The notes beneath the pieces were generated by a model. It searched no databases. It worked only from the letters and a program-made list of their open reading frames with translations, and was not told where the DNA came from. A stretch of DNA of 8,375 bases from Bifidobacteriaceae bacterium (GTDB lineage Bacteria; Actinomycetota; Actinomycetes; Actinomycetales; WQXJ01). The translations under genes and the position numbers were made by a program. Shown piece by piece: positions 1-6,127 of this stretch. Within the stretch, counting starts at the first letter, position 1. Each line of letters starts with the position of its first letter. The stretch is taken from positions 1 to 8,375 of the forward strand of contig JAITLE010000020.1 in NCBI GenBank assembly GCA_031278075.1, given 5' to 3'.

Positions 1-390
1 GTTCTGCGGGGGGCCGGCCGCCCAGGGACCGCCGCGGAGCTCGCGCGCCTGGTCGCCAGCGTAGAGGCGGCCGCGTACGCGCCGCCGGGCGTGCAGGCCG
101 TGGCCGACCCCGCGGCCGCCGCTCGCCGTCCAGTCGCTGGTGCTGGTGGCGTGGACGCGCCGGCCGTGGCCGACCCCGCCGTGGCCGTGCCGCTCCCGCC
201 CGCCGTGGTGGGGCCGGCCGGCCGGCGGATCACGCGGGCGCTCGCGGCCAGTCAACCTCGCCGGGTGCGGCTGGCCGCCCGCTGGTTCCCGCGCTCGTTG
301 GTCCAGCGCGACACCCCGGACCGCCGCGGGCTACGGCACCGTCTTACGCATAGACCAGTACGACCCGGCCGAGAAACACGCCGCGACTAG
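1..390 (+). CDS. C-terminal fragment of a probable transglutaminase/DUF4129-like protein (5' end outside window)
   Basis: Reading frame 1 is open from the first base to a TAG at 388-390, with G or C at nearly all third codon positions as expected for a gene here. Near the left edge it reads ELARLVASVEAAAYAPPG, then an Ala/Pro/Val-rich stretch, then RRITRALAASQPRRVRLAARWFPRSL. From family knowledge, actinobacterial transglutaminase-like membrane proteins (TgpA/DUF4129 type) often end in a soluble domain with a similar 'L..xVE.A.Y/FAP ... R.L....PR..R..A...PRSL' pattern, so this is my best guess. The catalytic domain and membrane helices would lie outside the window. The internal ATG/GTG codons are not needed as starts. 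About 30 residues follow the PRSL motif, and the last 60 bp overlap the 3' end of the convergent membrane-protein gene, which is unusual. An 18-bp direct repeat at 96-113 and 162-179, in phase, encodes AVADPA twice. The assignment rests on a short, biased region. Confidence 0.45.
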   Translation, partial: VLRGAGRPGTAAELARLVASVEAAAYAPPGVQAVADPAAAARRPVAGAGGVDAPAVADPAVAVPLPPAVVGPAGRRITRALAASQPRRVRLAARWFPRSLVQRDTPDRRGLRHRLTHRPVRPGRETRRD

Positions 391-1056
391 CAGCATCCAA
401 CCGCCCGCCGAGGCCGGCGTCAGCGCCAACGCCCAGCGGCCGATCAGCGGCCACCATTCGCGCCAGGTGACGACAGCTGACATGCCCACCGCGACCATGA
501 CCCACAGCGTCAGGACCACCACCAGCCGTATCGCCCCGCCGCGGCGGAATACCGTGGTGCCGCAGAATCCCGCCATGAAGAACACCAGCGAGAGCCCCGT
601 GAGGAAAACCCACTGCTCCCACCACGGGAAATCCGTGAACCAGCCAGCCAAGCTGAAGTAGCGGAAAGATATGCCATAGCCACCCGTCAACGACTCCAGC
701 ACGCGGCCCAAGGAGAACACGGCGGCCAGTGCGGCGGCAAAGCCCGCCGCGAGCAGAGTGGTCCCATTGATGTACTCACGCCGGGTGAGAGACATCGCCA
801 TCGCGAACTGATAGGTGTACATCATCGCTTGGATGCCGACAGTCACGCAGTAATAAGTGGGGATGAACTGAAGCCCGCCGAACCCATACATGCCGGGCGG
901 GCCGCCCTCGTCTCGGAACCCGAGCAGGAGCACGCCGTACATCGCGAGCGAGATGAACAGCGTCGCGCCGACAACCAACAGCGGGGTCCACAAATAGGTG
1001 GCGCGATTAGCGAGATGCAAGCGCACCACCTTGAGCGTCCGCGAGCGCGTCTTCAT
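331..1056 (-). CDS. ABC transporter permease-like six-helix membrane protein
   Basis: This 241-residue protein has a basic N-terminus (MKTRSRTLKVVRLHLANRA) and about six hydrophobic helices, near residues 24-46, 66-90, 97-120, 147-169, 176-197 and 206-228. It has no recognisable catalytic motif. Its layout matches the small membrane subunits encoded beside ATPases of the ABC-2/YtrB-like exporter type, though the sequence itself is not diagnostic. The start is the ATG at 1056, whose bases overlap the TGA of the upstream ATPase gene (ATGA, 1056-1053). This argues for translational coupling and for a two-subunit transporter in the cytoplasmic membrane. An in-frame start further upstream at 1119 would lie inside the ATPase coding region and adds only a low-complexity Arg/Gly stretch, so it was not chosen. 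The gene ends with TAG at 333-331, overlapping the convergent partial gene at the left edge. The substrate cannot be told from sequence. Confidence 0.85.
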   Translation of the reverse strand: MKTRSRTLKVVRLHLANRATYLWTPLLVVGATLFISLAMYGVLLLGFRDEGGPPGMYGFGGLQFIPTYYCVTVGIQAMMYTYQFAMAMSLTRREYINGTTLLAAGFAAALAAVFSLGRVLESLTGGYGISFRYFSLAGWFTDFPWWEQWVFLTGLSLVFFMAGFCGTTVFRRGGAIRLVVVLTLWVMVAVGMSAVVTWREWWPLIGRWALALTPASAGGWMLLVAACFSAGSYWSMRKTVP

Positions 1057-2012
1057 CTCGGGGACCCCCCGGCCGCGGGAGGCCTCGCCTGGCTCCCTGA
1101 CGCGGCCGCGGCCGCCCACGTCACCTGGTTCGCCTGAGCGGCCTGCGCCGCCCGTGTCAGGTGGATCACCAGCTGTTGGAGCGAAACGGTCTCGCTGGTG
1201 AGCGAGGCGGCGATCAGGGCCGCGCGGTCGGTGGCGGACAACGGTCCAAGCACTGTCAACGCGAGATACGGCCCCATCGCCTCGCGGAAGACGACCTCGC
1301 GTCCCAGGGCGAACTCCTGCACCGCCTGCGCCGGGCCGATGATCCGCGCGGCGCGGCGCAACAAGGCGTCGCGGTCCCGGTCGATCAACACGCGCCCATG
1401 GTCCAGCACCACGACGTTCGCCACGAGGTTCGCCACCTCGTCTATCAGGTGGCTGGACAGCACTATGGTGCGGGGGTCGCGCTCGTAGCTCGCGCTGACC
1501 GCCTCATAGAAAACCTGGCGGGCCATCGCGTCCAGGCCCAGGTACGGCTCGTCGAAGAAGGTGATGTCCGCGCGCGCGGCCAGGCCGATCGTCACCCCCA
1601 CAGCCGAGTTCTGCCCCCGCGACAGGCGGCGGATCCGGCCGTTCATGGGGATGGCCAGCGCCTGGATCAGGTGGTCGGCGAGCTGAGCGTCCCATCTGGG
1701 ATAGAACATCCGGGCCACCTTGAACGCGTCGCGGGGCCGCGCGTCGTTCGGGTAGCCCTGGCCCTCACGGATGAAACACATGCGCTCCAGGGCCGCGGCG
1801 TTCTCATGCGGTCGCTGCCCGAACACGGCGACCTCGCCCGCGGTGGCGAAGCCTTGCGCCGTGACGATCGACATCAGCGTGGTCTTGCCGGCGCCGTTGT
1901 GGCCGAACAGCCCGTGAACCGCGCCGGCTTCCAGATCAAGACTCACGTCATCCAGGGCGACGGTCTTCTTGAAACGCTTGACCAGGTGTTTCACGCTCAC
2001 TGCCGGGGTCAT
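1053..2012 (-). CDS. ABC transporter ATP-binding protein (YtrB/BcrA-like exporter type)
   Basis: This 319-residue cytoplasmic ATPase should power the membrane protein encoded immediately downstream. The nucleotide-binding domain occupies about residues 5-220. The Walker A loop is GHNGAGKTT (37-45), a probable Q-loop glutamine is at 85 in FIREGQGY, the signature is LSRGQ (130-134; Arg replaces the usual Gly), Walker B is ITFFDEP (150-156) followed by a D-loop LGLD (158-161), and the switch histidine is H188 in VLSSHLIDE. The motif with 'FYPRWD' (103-108) occurs in ATPases of the YtrB type, often encoded with GntR-family regulators; no such regulator is visible here. The last 100 residues are an accessory domain with an Ala-rich end. 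The ATG at 2012 is preceded by AGGGAG (2023-2018) with 5 bases between. A longer open frame to 2282 lies inside ilvD and is rejected. The gene starts 28 bp after ilvD stops and overlaps the next gene by ATGA. Confidence 0.93.
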   Translation of the reverse strand: MTPAVSVKHLVKRFKKTVALDDVSLDLEAGAVHGLFGHNGAGKTTLMSIVTAQGFATAGEVAVFGQRPHENAAALERMCFIREGQGYPNDARPRDAFKVARMFYPRWDAQLADHLIQALAIPMNGRIRRLSRGQNSAVGVTIGLAARADITFFDEPYLGLDAMARQVFYEAVSASYERDPRTIVLSSHLIDEVANLVANVVVLDHGRVLIDRDRDALLRRAARIIGPAQAVQEFALGREVVFREAMGPYLALTVLGPLSATDRAALIAASLTSETVSLQQLVIHLTRAAQAAQANQVTWAAAAASGSQARPPAAGGSPR

Positions 2013-2040
2013 GCCGGCTCCCTGCGACCGTCGCGCGCGT

Positions 2041-3915
2041 TCATCCGGCCATCGCCCGCTCAGCGGGGGACCGAAGGCGGCCCAGGTCCCGCACGGCGCC
2101 CTTGTCCGCGGATGTCGCGAGCGCCGCATAGGTCTGCAGCGCCTGGGACACCGTCCGGTCCCGGCCCACCGGGCGGTAGCCGCCGCTCGCGAGCAGCGCC
2201 TCGCGCCGGGCGGCGAGTTCCTCGACCGCCACAGCGAGGTGAAGCGAACGTGAGGGGATGTCGATGACGACGCGGTCGGCATCGTGCACCAAAGCGATCA
2301 ATCCGCCGCTCGCGGCCTCCGGGGAGACATGGCCGATCGAAAGGCCAGACGTGCCGCCGGAGAAACGGCCGTCGGTGATCAACGCGCAGAGCTTGCCGAG
2401 ACCCAGGCCCTTGAGGAACGAGGTCGGGTACAGCATCTCCTGCATGCCGGGGCCGCCGGCCGGACCCTCGTAGCGGATCACCACCACGTCCCCGGCTTTG
2501 ACGCGGCCGTCCAAGATTCCCTCGACGGCGGCGTCCTGCGACTCGAAGACGACAGCGGGGCCCTCGAAATGCCAGATCGACGGATCGACGCCAGCGGTCT
2601 TGACGACGGCCCCGTCCGGGGCGAGGTTGCCGCGCAGCACAGCCAAACCGCCGTCCGCGGTGAAAGCGTGGGACACATCGCGGATCACGCCGGTGGCGCC
2701 GTCCAGATCGAGCGTCTCGTAGCGGCTGTCCTGCGTCAGGCCGGCGGGTGAATAGCGCCCGGCGGGCGCGGCCTTGAACAGCTCCTCGGCCTCGGCGAGC
2801 GGCCGGCCGGAACGGACGTCCCACAGGTTCAGCCAAGTGTCCACGTCAGGGGAATGGACGGTGTTCACGTCGGTGTTGAACAAGCCGGCGCGGTAGAGCT
2901 CGCCGAGGATCGCTGGGATGCCGCCCGCACGGTGCACATCCTGGATCAGCGCCCAGCCGCTGGGCGCGACCTTGCAGATGCAAGGGACGCGGCGGCTCAG
3001 CTCTTCGATGTGGCGCAAGGTGAAGTCGACGCCCGCTTCGCGGGCGATCGCGAGGATGTGCAGGACCGTGTTGGTGGAGCCACCCATCGCGATGTCCAAA
3101 GTCATCGCGTTCTCGAAGGCCTCGAAGGTGGCGATGGAACGGGGCAGGACTGTCGCGTCGTCTTCGTCGTAGTGACGGCGGGTGATCTCCACCGCGAGGG
3201 CCCCGGCTTTGCGGAACAGCTTGGCGCGGTCCTTGTGTGTCGCGAGCAGCGTGCCGTTGCCGGGCAGAGCCAGCCCCATCGCCTCCGCCAGGCAATTCAT
3301 CGAGTTGGCTGTGAACATCCCCGAACAAGACCCGCAAGTGGGACACGCGCCCTCCTCGATCGCCGCCAGCTCGGGGGCTGTCACCTCGGGGTTGGCAGAT
3401 TCGGCGATGGCGACTATCAGATCCAGGCGGTCCCGCTGGGCGCCGTTCGGCAGCACAGCGTGGCCGCCTTCCATTGGGCCGCCGGAGACGAACACCGCGG
3501 GTATGTTCAGTCGCATCGCCGCCATCAGCATGCCCGGGGTGATCTTGTCGCAGTTCGAGACGCACACCAGGGCGTCAGCCCGATGCGCGTTCACCATGTA
3601 CTCCACGCTGTCCGCGATCAGCTCCCGGCTCGGGAGGGAGTAAAGCATGCCTTCGTGGCCCATCGCGATGCCGTCGTCCACAGCGATCGTGTTGAATTCC
3701 CGCGCGATGCCGCCCGCCTCGTGGATCGCCTCCGACACAATGCGTCCCACAGGGGCCAGGTGTGTGTGGCCCGGGACGAACTCGGTGAAGCTGTTCGCGA
3801 CAGCGATGATCGGTTTGCCGAAGTCCTCACGGGCGACGCCCGCGGCCCGAAGCAGCGCCCGTGCGCCCGCCATGTTGCGCCCGGTCATCAAGAGGTGGGA
3901 ACGGAGTTGAGGCAT
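2041..3915 (-). CDS. ilvD: Dihydroxy-acid dehydratase
   Basis: IlvD dehydrates 2,3-dihydroxy-isovalerate and 2,3-dihydroxy-3-methylvalerate to the 2-keto acids that become valine, leucine and isoleucine, using an iron-sulfur cluster and Mg2+ in the cytoplasm. The 624-residue product is close to E. coli IlvD (616) and recognisable throughout: GRNMAGARAL (12-21), GKPIIAVANSFTEFVPGHTH (33-52), EFNTIAVDDGIAMGHEGM (73-90), SNCDKITPGM (120-129) and CPTCGSCSGMFTANSMNCL from residue 191. C122 and the cysteines near 191-197 are the expected cluster ligands. The family's [2Fe-2S] members have a further Cys near residue 49 that is absent here, so an E. coli-like [4Fe-4S], oxygen-sensitive enzyme is likely. 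The C-terminal domain is intact (ALITDGRFSGGTSGLSIGHVSPEA) and ends before TGA at 2043-2041. The start at 3915 gives MPQLRS, aligning with E. coli MPKYRS; an upstream in-frame extension to 4227 enters the neighbouring gene. There is no good Shine-Dalgarno, but a -10-like box stands 7 bases upstream, suggesting a leaderless mRNA. Confidence 0.97.
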   Translation of the reverse strand: MPQLRSHLLMTGRNMAGARALLRAAGVAREDFGKPIIAVANSFTEFVPGHTHLAPVGRIVSEAIHEAGGIAREFNTIAVDDGIAMGHEGMLYSLPSRELIADSVEYMVNAHRADALVCVSNCDKITPGMLMAAMRLNIPAVFVSGGPMEGGHAVLPNGAQRDRLDLIVAIAESANPEVTAPELAAIEEGACPTCGSCSGMFTANSMNCLAEAMGLALPGNGTLLATHKDRAKLFRKAGALAVEITRRHYDEDDATVLPRSIATFEAFENAMTLDIAMGGSTNTVLHILAIAREAGVDFTLRHIEELSRRVPCICKVAPSGWALIQDVHRAGGIPAILGELYRAGLFNTDVNTVHSPDVDTWLNLWDVRSGRPLAEAEELFKAAPAGRYSPAGLTQDSRYETLDLDGATGVIRDVSHAFTADGGLAVLRGNLAPDGAVVKTAGVDPSIWHFEGPAVVFESQDAAVEGILDGRVKAGDVVVIRYEGPAGGPGMQEMLYPTSFLKGLGLGKLCALITDGRFSGGTSGLSIGHVSPEAASGGLIALVHDADRVVIDIPSRSLHLAVAVEELAARREALLASGGYRPVGRDRTVSQALQTYAALATSADKGAVRDLGRLRSPAERAMAG

Positions 3916-3922
3916 GCCGATT

Positions 3923-3928
3923 AGCGTA
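3923..3928 (-). promoter_or_regulatory. Candidate -10 box for leaderless ilvD transcription
   Basis: On the minus strand TACGCT (3928-3923) fits the actinobacterial TAnnnT -10 pattern. It is followed by seven bases and then the ilvD ATG at 3915, so transcription would start at or next to the A of the start codon. No convincing -35 hexamer is present 16-19 bp further upstream, and no Shine-Dalgarno precedes the ATG. Both are usual for leaderless actinobacterial genes. This is inference from spacing only. Confidence 0.5.
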
Positions 3929-4000
3929 GACCCGGCCACCCCCGCCGGCGCCGCAGGGAATCTCTTGGGCGCTGGACGCCAACGTGGCGCGAAGCTGGAC

Positions 4001-4023
4001 CCCCACCCGCGCCGCGGGTGGGG
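4001..4023. repeat. GC-rich perfect palindrome, 10-bp arms, in the spacer between the lipoprotein gene and ilvD
   Basis: CCCCACCCGC (4001-4010) pairs perfectly with GCGGGTGGGG (4014-4023) around a 3-base centre. The same core recurs 75 bp to the right at 4076-4095. It lies about 90 bases beyond the stop of the minus-strand lipoprotein gene and about 85 bases before ilvD. It could be a U-less actinobacterial terminator, part of the ilvD leader if transcription begins upstream, or a dispersed genomic repeat. No T-run follows on either strand. Confidence 0.6.
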
Positions 4024-4075
4024 CCGTGGGAGGGGATCGGCCTGCCTGCGGAAGGTCCCAGACGACCTGGATGGA

Positions 4076-4095
4076 CCCCACCCGCGCCGCGGGGG
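4076..4095 (-). terminator. Second copy of the GC palindrome core; possible terminator of the lipoprotein gene
   Basis: The sequence CCCCACCCGCGCCGCGGG is shared exactly with 4001-4018, but the right arm is altered to GCGGGGG, leaving a strong 5-bp stem plus a mismatch. It begins about 20 bases downstream of the minus-strand lipoprotein stop at 4115, where a terminator would be expected. No U-tract follows. A Rho-independent role is therefore uncertain, and it may simply be a second copy of an intergenic repeat. Confidence 0.35.
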
Positions 4096-4114
4096 ATCTC
4101 TATCTAGGACCGGC

Positions 4115-5806
4115 TCACGGCTCCTCGCCTTCTTCGTCGTGGTCGTGGTCTTCTGCGTGGTCTTCTTCGTGGTCGTGTTCAGCTTCTGCGTCGCCGGCCG
4201 CGCCCGCGAGCTCCAAGGGGACCACATCCAGCGCGACCGACTTCCAGATCTTCCCAGTCGCGGGGTCCACCACGTGGATCTGCCGCGTCGCGGGGTCGGT
4301 GATGTAGAGCATCCCTTCCAGCAGCAGCACCTTGGGCGCCGCGGCTTGCCAGTTCTCGGGCGCCTCCCACGCCCCGATCACCGGGTATGAGCCGGTCACG
4401 GCGCCAGCCGCGAGGTCGATCAGGTGCAGTTGACCGTCGAGCCCGAGCACGGCCCCGATGGCGCCGTCCACCACGGTGAAATCGTTGAAGCCGTAATAAG
4501 CGGAGGGCAGTTGCACCAACCGGATTGTGCCGGCTGCGGTGTCGATCAGGGCGACCTTGTCTTGGACGGCGCCCTCGACCGCGTAGTCCCCGAGCGCGAT
4601 CGGCGAGTCCTCCGTCGCGGCGATCCCTGAGATGCCCCCCGCCTCCGCCGGCGCTGTGAGCTTCGTGAACACCCCATCCCGGTAGACCAGCGCCCCGTCG
4701 GCGCAGCCCAGGACCACGGCTTCGTCAGCCGCCACGCCCGCGCCGTGCAGGCCGGGACAGTCGCTGGAACTGGCGAGCACGGCATCGTCCACGTCCAACG
4801 CCTGCGCGCCGGTGCGGCCTTCCGCGGCGCCCTGCGAGACGACCAAAGTGCCGTCGACCAGCACCGCGACACCGTGATGCGCGGCGGGAGCGGTGTACTG
4901 GCGCAACTCGCGGTCCGGGTCTTGCGCTTCGGCTGACTCGAAGATCGTGACCTGCCCGGTGGCGTCGTCGAAGAGCGCCGTCCAACCGTCGTGCGAGACC
5001 ACGTGGCCGGGCGTTTGGGCGGGGAAGATTTGGTCGGTGAGCGACGGCTGCGCGGTGTAGTAATGGAAGTGGTCGCCGTGCCCGGTTTGCCAAACACCCA
5101 GGTCCAGCACTTGGAAGCCGCCCTGTGTGCTGACGATCAGGTCCCGCCCGTCCCCGGCGGGGTTGAGCCGGTTGAAGCCGGCCAGTGGGATGTCCGCGAC
5201 CAATTCCAGCGTGGTCGCGTCTCGCACTTGGATGCCGCCGTCGTAGGTGTAGGCGATTCTGGGTGTTTGAGCTGCGACTTCACGCGCGTCCGATTCGACG
5301 GTCGGTTCCGGGGTGGGTGTCACAGCCCCAGTCGACGATGCCGACCCCACGCCCCCGTCCGTCTCTTCCGCGCCGCTCCCGCACGCCGTGAGCGCGAGGA
5401 AGACTGCGGGCAGGAGCAGCGCCACCCCAATTCGGGTGGCGCCGCGCCCCCGGGACTGCGGCGCCGGGCCGGGCCTGCGGGTTGGGCGTGCGGCGGGCTG
5501 GCGGTGGGGGCGCGCGGCGGGCTGGCGGTGGCGGCGTGCGGCGGGCTGGCGGCCGGGCTGGTGTGTCGCGCTGCTGGTCTGACTGATCTGGCCGGTGTGG
5601 CTGGTCGGGTGGGCTTGGCCGGTGTGGCTGGACTGACCGGCTTGGCCGGTGTGGCTGGACTGACCGGCTTGACCGGTGTGGCTGGATTGACCCGCTTGAC
5701 CGGTGTGGCCGGACTGACCGGCTTGGCCGGTGTGGCCGGACTGACCGGCTTGGTGGACCCGGCGGCTTGGCGGGCCGGCCGTGTGTGTCTCGGGGCCGAG
5801 TGGCAT
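4115..5806 (-). CDS. AztD-like zinc-chaperone lipoprotein with His-containing N-terminal repeats and His/acidic tail
   Basis: This 563-residue protein has four parts. Residues 1-80 hold about five copies of a 9-residue unit, AGQSSHTGQ, one His each. Residues 86-110 hold three QPAARPHR-like units. Residues 124-142 form a signal segment, TRIGVALLLPAVFLALTAC, with lipobox LTAC (acceptor C142). A Thr/Pro/Glu linker leads to a domain (about 183-530) with recurring 'xLVxDxATGxV' strand patterns typical of a beta-propeller. It carries HGDHFHYY (243-250), H272, HH at 310-311, and C350/C368, which could form a disulfide. The tail (543-563) has five His among Asp/Glu. From family knowledge, AztD proteins are extracytoplasmic beta-propeller zinc chaperones that pass Zn2+ to the AztC binding protein of an ABC importer; the GDHxHYY region and the propeller resemble them. 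No importer genes are in view. The ATG at 5806 has a strong AGGAG (5818-5814) 7 bases upstream and no later in-frame start precedes the signal, so the long N-terminal region appears truly translated. The stop is TGA at 4117-4115. Confidence 0.75.
   Translation of the reverse strand: MPLGPETHTAGPPSRRVHQAGQSGHTGQAGQSGHTGQAGQSSHTGQAGQSSHTGQAGQSSHTGQAHPTSHTGQISQTSSATHQPGRQPAARRHRQPAARPHRQPAARPTRRPGPAPQSRGRGATRIGVALLLPAVFLALTACGSGAEETDGGVGSASSTGAVTPTPEPTVESDAREVAAQTPRIAYTYDGGIQVRDATTLELVADIPLAGFNRLNPAGDGRDLIVSTQGGFQVLDLGVWQTGHGDHFHYYTAQPSLTDQIFPAQTPGHVVSHDGWTALFDDATGQVTIFESAEAQDPDRELRQYTAPAAHHGVAVLVDGTLVVSQGAAEGRTGAQALDVDDAVLASSSDCPGLHGAGVAADEAVVLGCADGALVYRDGVFTKLTAPAEAGGISGIAATEDSPIALGDYAVEGAVQDKVALIDTAAGTIRLVQLPSAYYGFNDFTVVDGAIGAVLGLDGQLHLIDLAAGAVTGSYPVIGAWEAPENWQAAAPKVLLLEGMLYITDPATRQIHVVDPATGKIWKSVALDVVPLELAGAAGDAEAEHDHEEDHAEDHDHDEEGEEP
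5487..5558. repeat. 24-bp tandem repeat, three units
   Basis: Units at 5487-5510, 5511-5534 and 5535-5558 share the core GCGGCGGGCTGGCGG and differ at a few bases. The array lies within the lipoprotein gene just upstream of the signal-peptide codons. It encodes the Arg/Pro/Ala/Gln-rich units QPAARPHR on the minus strand. The period is a multiple of three, so gain or loss of units keeps the reading frame. Confidence 0.85.
5587..5755. repeat. 27-bp tandem repeat, about six units
   Basis: Full units lie at 5614-5640, 5641-5667, 5668-5694, 5695-5721 and 5722-5748; the first two are identical and the others differ by one to four bases. A degenerate unit (5587-5613) and a truncated one (from 5749) flank them. 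Read on the minus strand, each unit encodes AGQSSHTGQ or AGQSGHTGQ near the N-terminus of the lipoprotein. The period is nine codons, so copy-number change is phase-neutral. There are no unique spacers, so it is not a CRISPR array. Confidence 0.92.
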
Positions 5807-5812
5807 GCGCTG

Positions 5813-5818
5813 TCTCCT
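5813..5818 (-). promoter_or_regulatory. Strong ribosome binding site fixing the lipoprotein start
   Basis: AGGAGA on the minus strand (5818-5813) stands six bases before the ATG at 5806. It decides the start: the repeat region and the long pre-signal segment are translated rather than being a leader. Confidence 0.8.
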
Positions 5819-5844
5819 GTCGCTGGGGGCCGCTGTCGCGTGCC

Positions 5845-5881
5845 CATGCTAATGATAACGGCTCGCAATAGCAAATGTCGG
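5845..5881 (-). promoter_or_regulatory. Promoter of the lipoprotein gene with candidate Zur/Fur-type operator
   Basis: On the minus strand CCGACA (5881-5876), an 18-bp spacer and TATCAT (5857-5852) make a plausible sigma-70 promoter, placing the mRNA start near 5843 with a leader of roughly 37 bases. The -10 lies inside an AT-rich island that is exceptional for this GC-rich window. The island reads GCTAATGATAAC on the plus strand (5848-5859), close to two adjacent GATAAT units of the classic Fur box and similar around the centre to the AATGAT core of actinobacterial Zur sites. A repressor bound here would block the -10. Zinc-bound Zur control fits an AztD-like gene, but the right half of the palindrome is poor, so the operator is a hypothesis. 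Confidence 0.5.
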
Positions 5882-5917
5882 AGCCCCATCACCCCTGCTC
5901 CTCGCCTCCTCATCACC

Positions 5918-6127
5918 GCGCTCCGTCTCCAGCCGTCCGTCTCCGGCCCCCCGGTTCCCGCGCTCCGCATCCAGCCGTCCGTCTCGGGTCCTCCGGTTCC
6001 CGCGCTCCGTCTCCGTCTGTCCGTCTCGGTTCCTCCGGTTCCTGCGCTCCGCATCCAGCCGTCCGTCCCGGTTCCCCCGGTTCCCGCGCTCCGTCTCCAG
6101 CCGTCCGTCTCGGGTCCTCCGCCCCCG
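5918..6127. repeat. 42-bp tandem repeat, five units, in the divergent intergenic region
   Basis: Units lie at 5918-5959, 5960-6001, 6002-6043, 6044-6085 and 6086-6127. All begin GCGCTCCG; most continue with TCTCCAGCC or CATCCAGCC and then GTCCGTC. The TCT and CAT variants alternate (TCT, CAT, TCT, CAT, TCT), hinting at duplication of an 84-bp block. The plus strand is strongly pyrimidine-rich. Because the period is a multiple of three, several frames stay open, but none has a ribosome binding site or a recognisable product, so I call it non-coding. It fills much of the roughly 500-bp gap between the lipoprotein start (5806) and the NYN gene. Confidence 0.92.

Noticed and set aside
140..661. 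Plus-strand ORF of 173 residues running over the membrane-protein gene
   Set aside because: Most of it is antisense to a clear membrane protein, and it has no recognisable domain.
2013..2282. N-terminal extension of the ABC ATPase to 2282
   Set aside because: The extension lies wholly within the ilvD coding region and reads as low-complexity Arg/Ser. The ATG at 2012 has a good ribosome binding site and begins the domain.
3916..4227. N-terminal extension of IlvD to 4227
   Set aside because: It crosses the palindromic spacer and the end of the lipoprotein gene. IlvD homologues start at the MPQLRS equivalent.
5587..5755. CRISPR-like array from regularly repeated 27-bp units
   Set aside because: The units follow each other directly with no unique spacers, vary internally, and are translated as part of the lipoprotein. 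No cas genes are in view.
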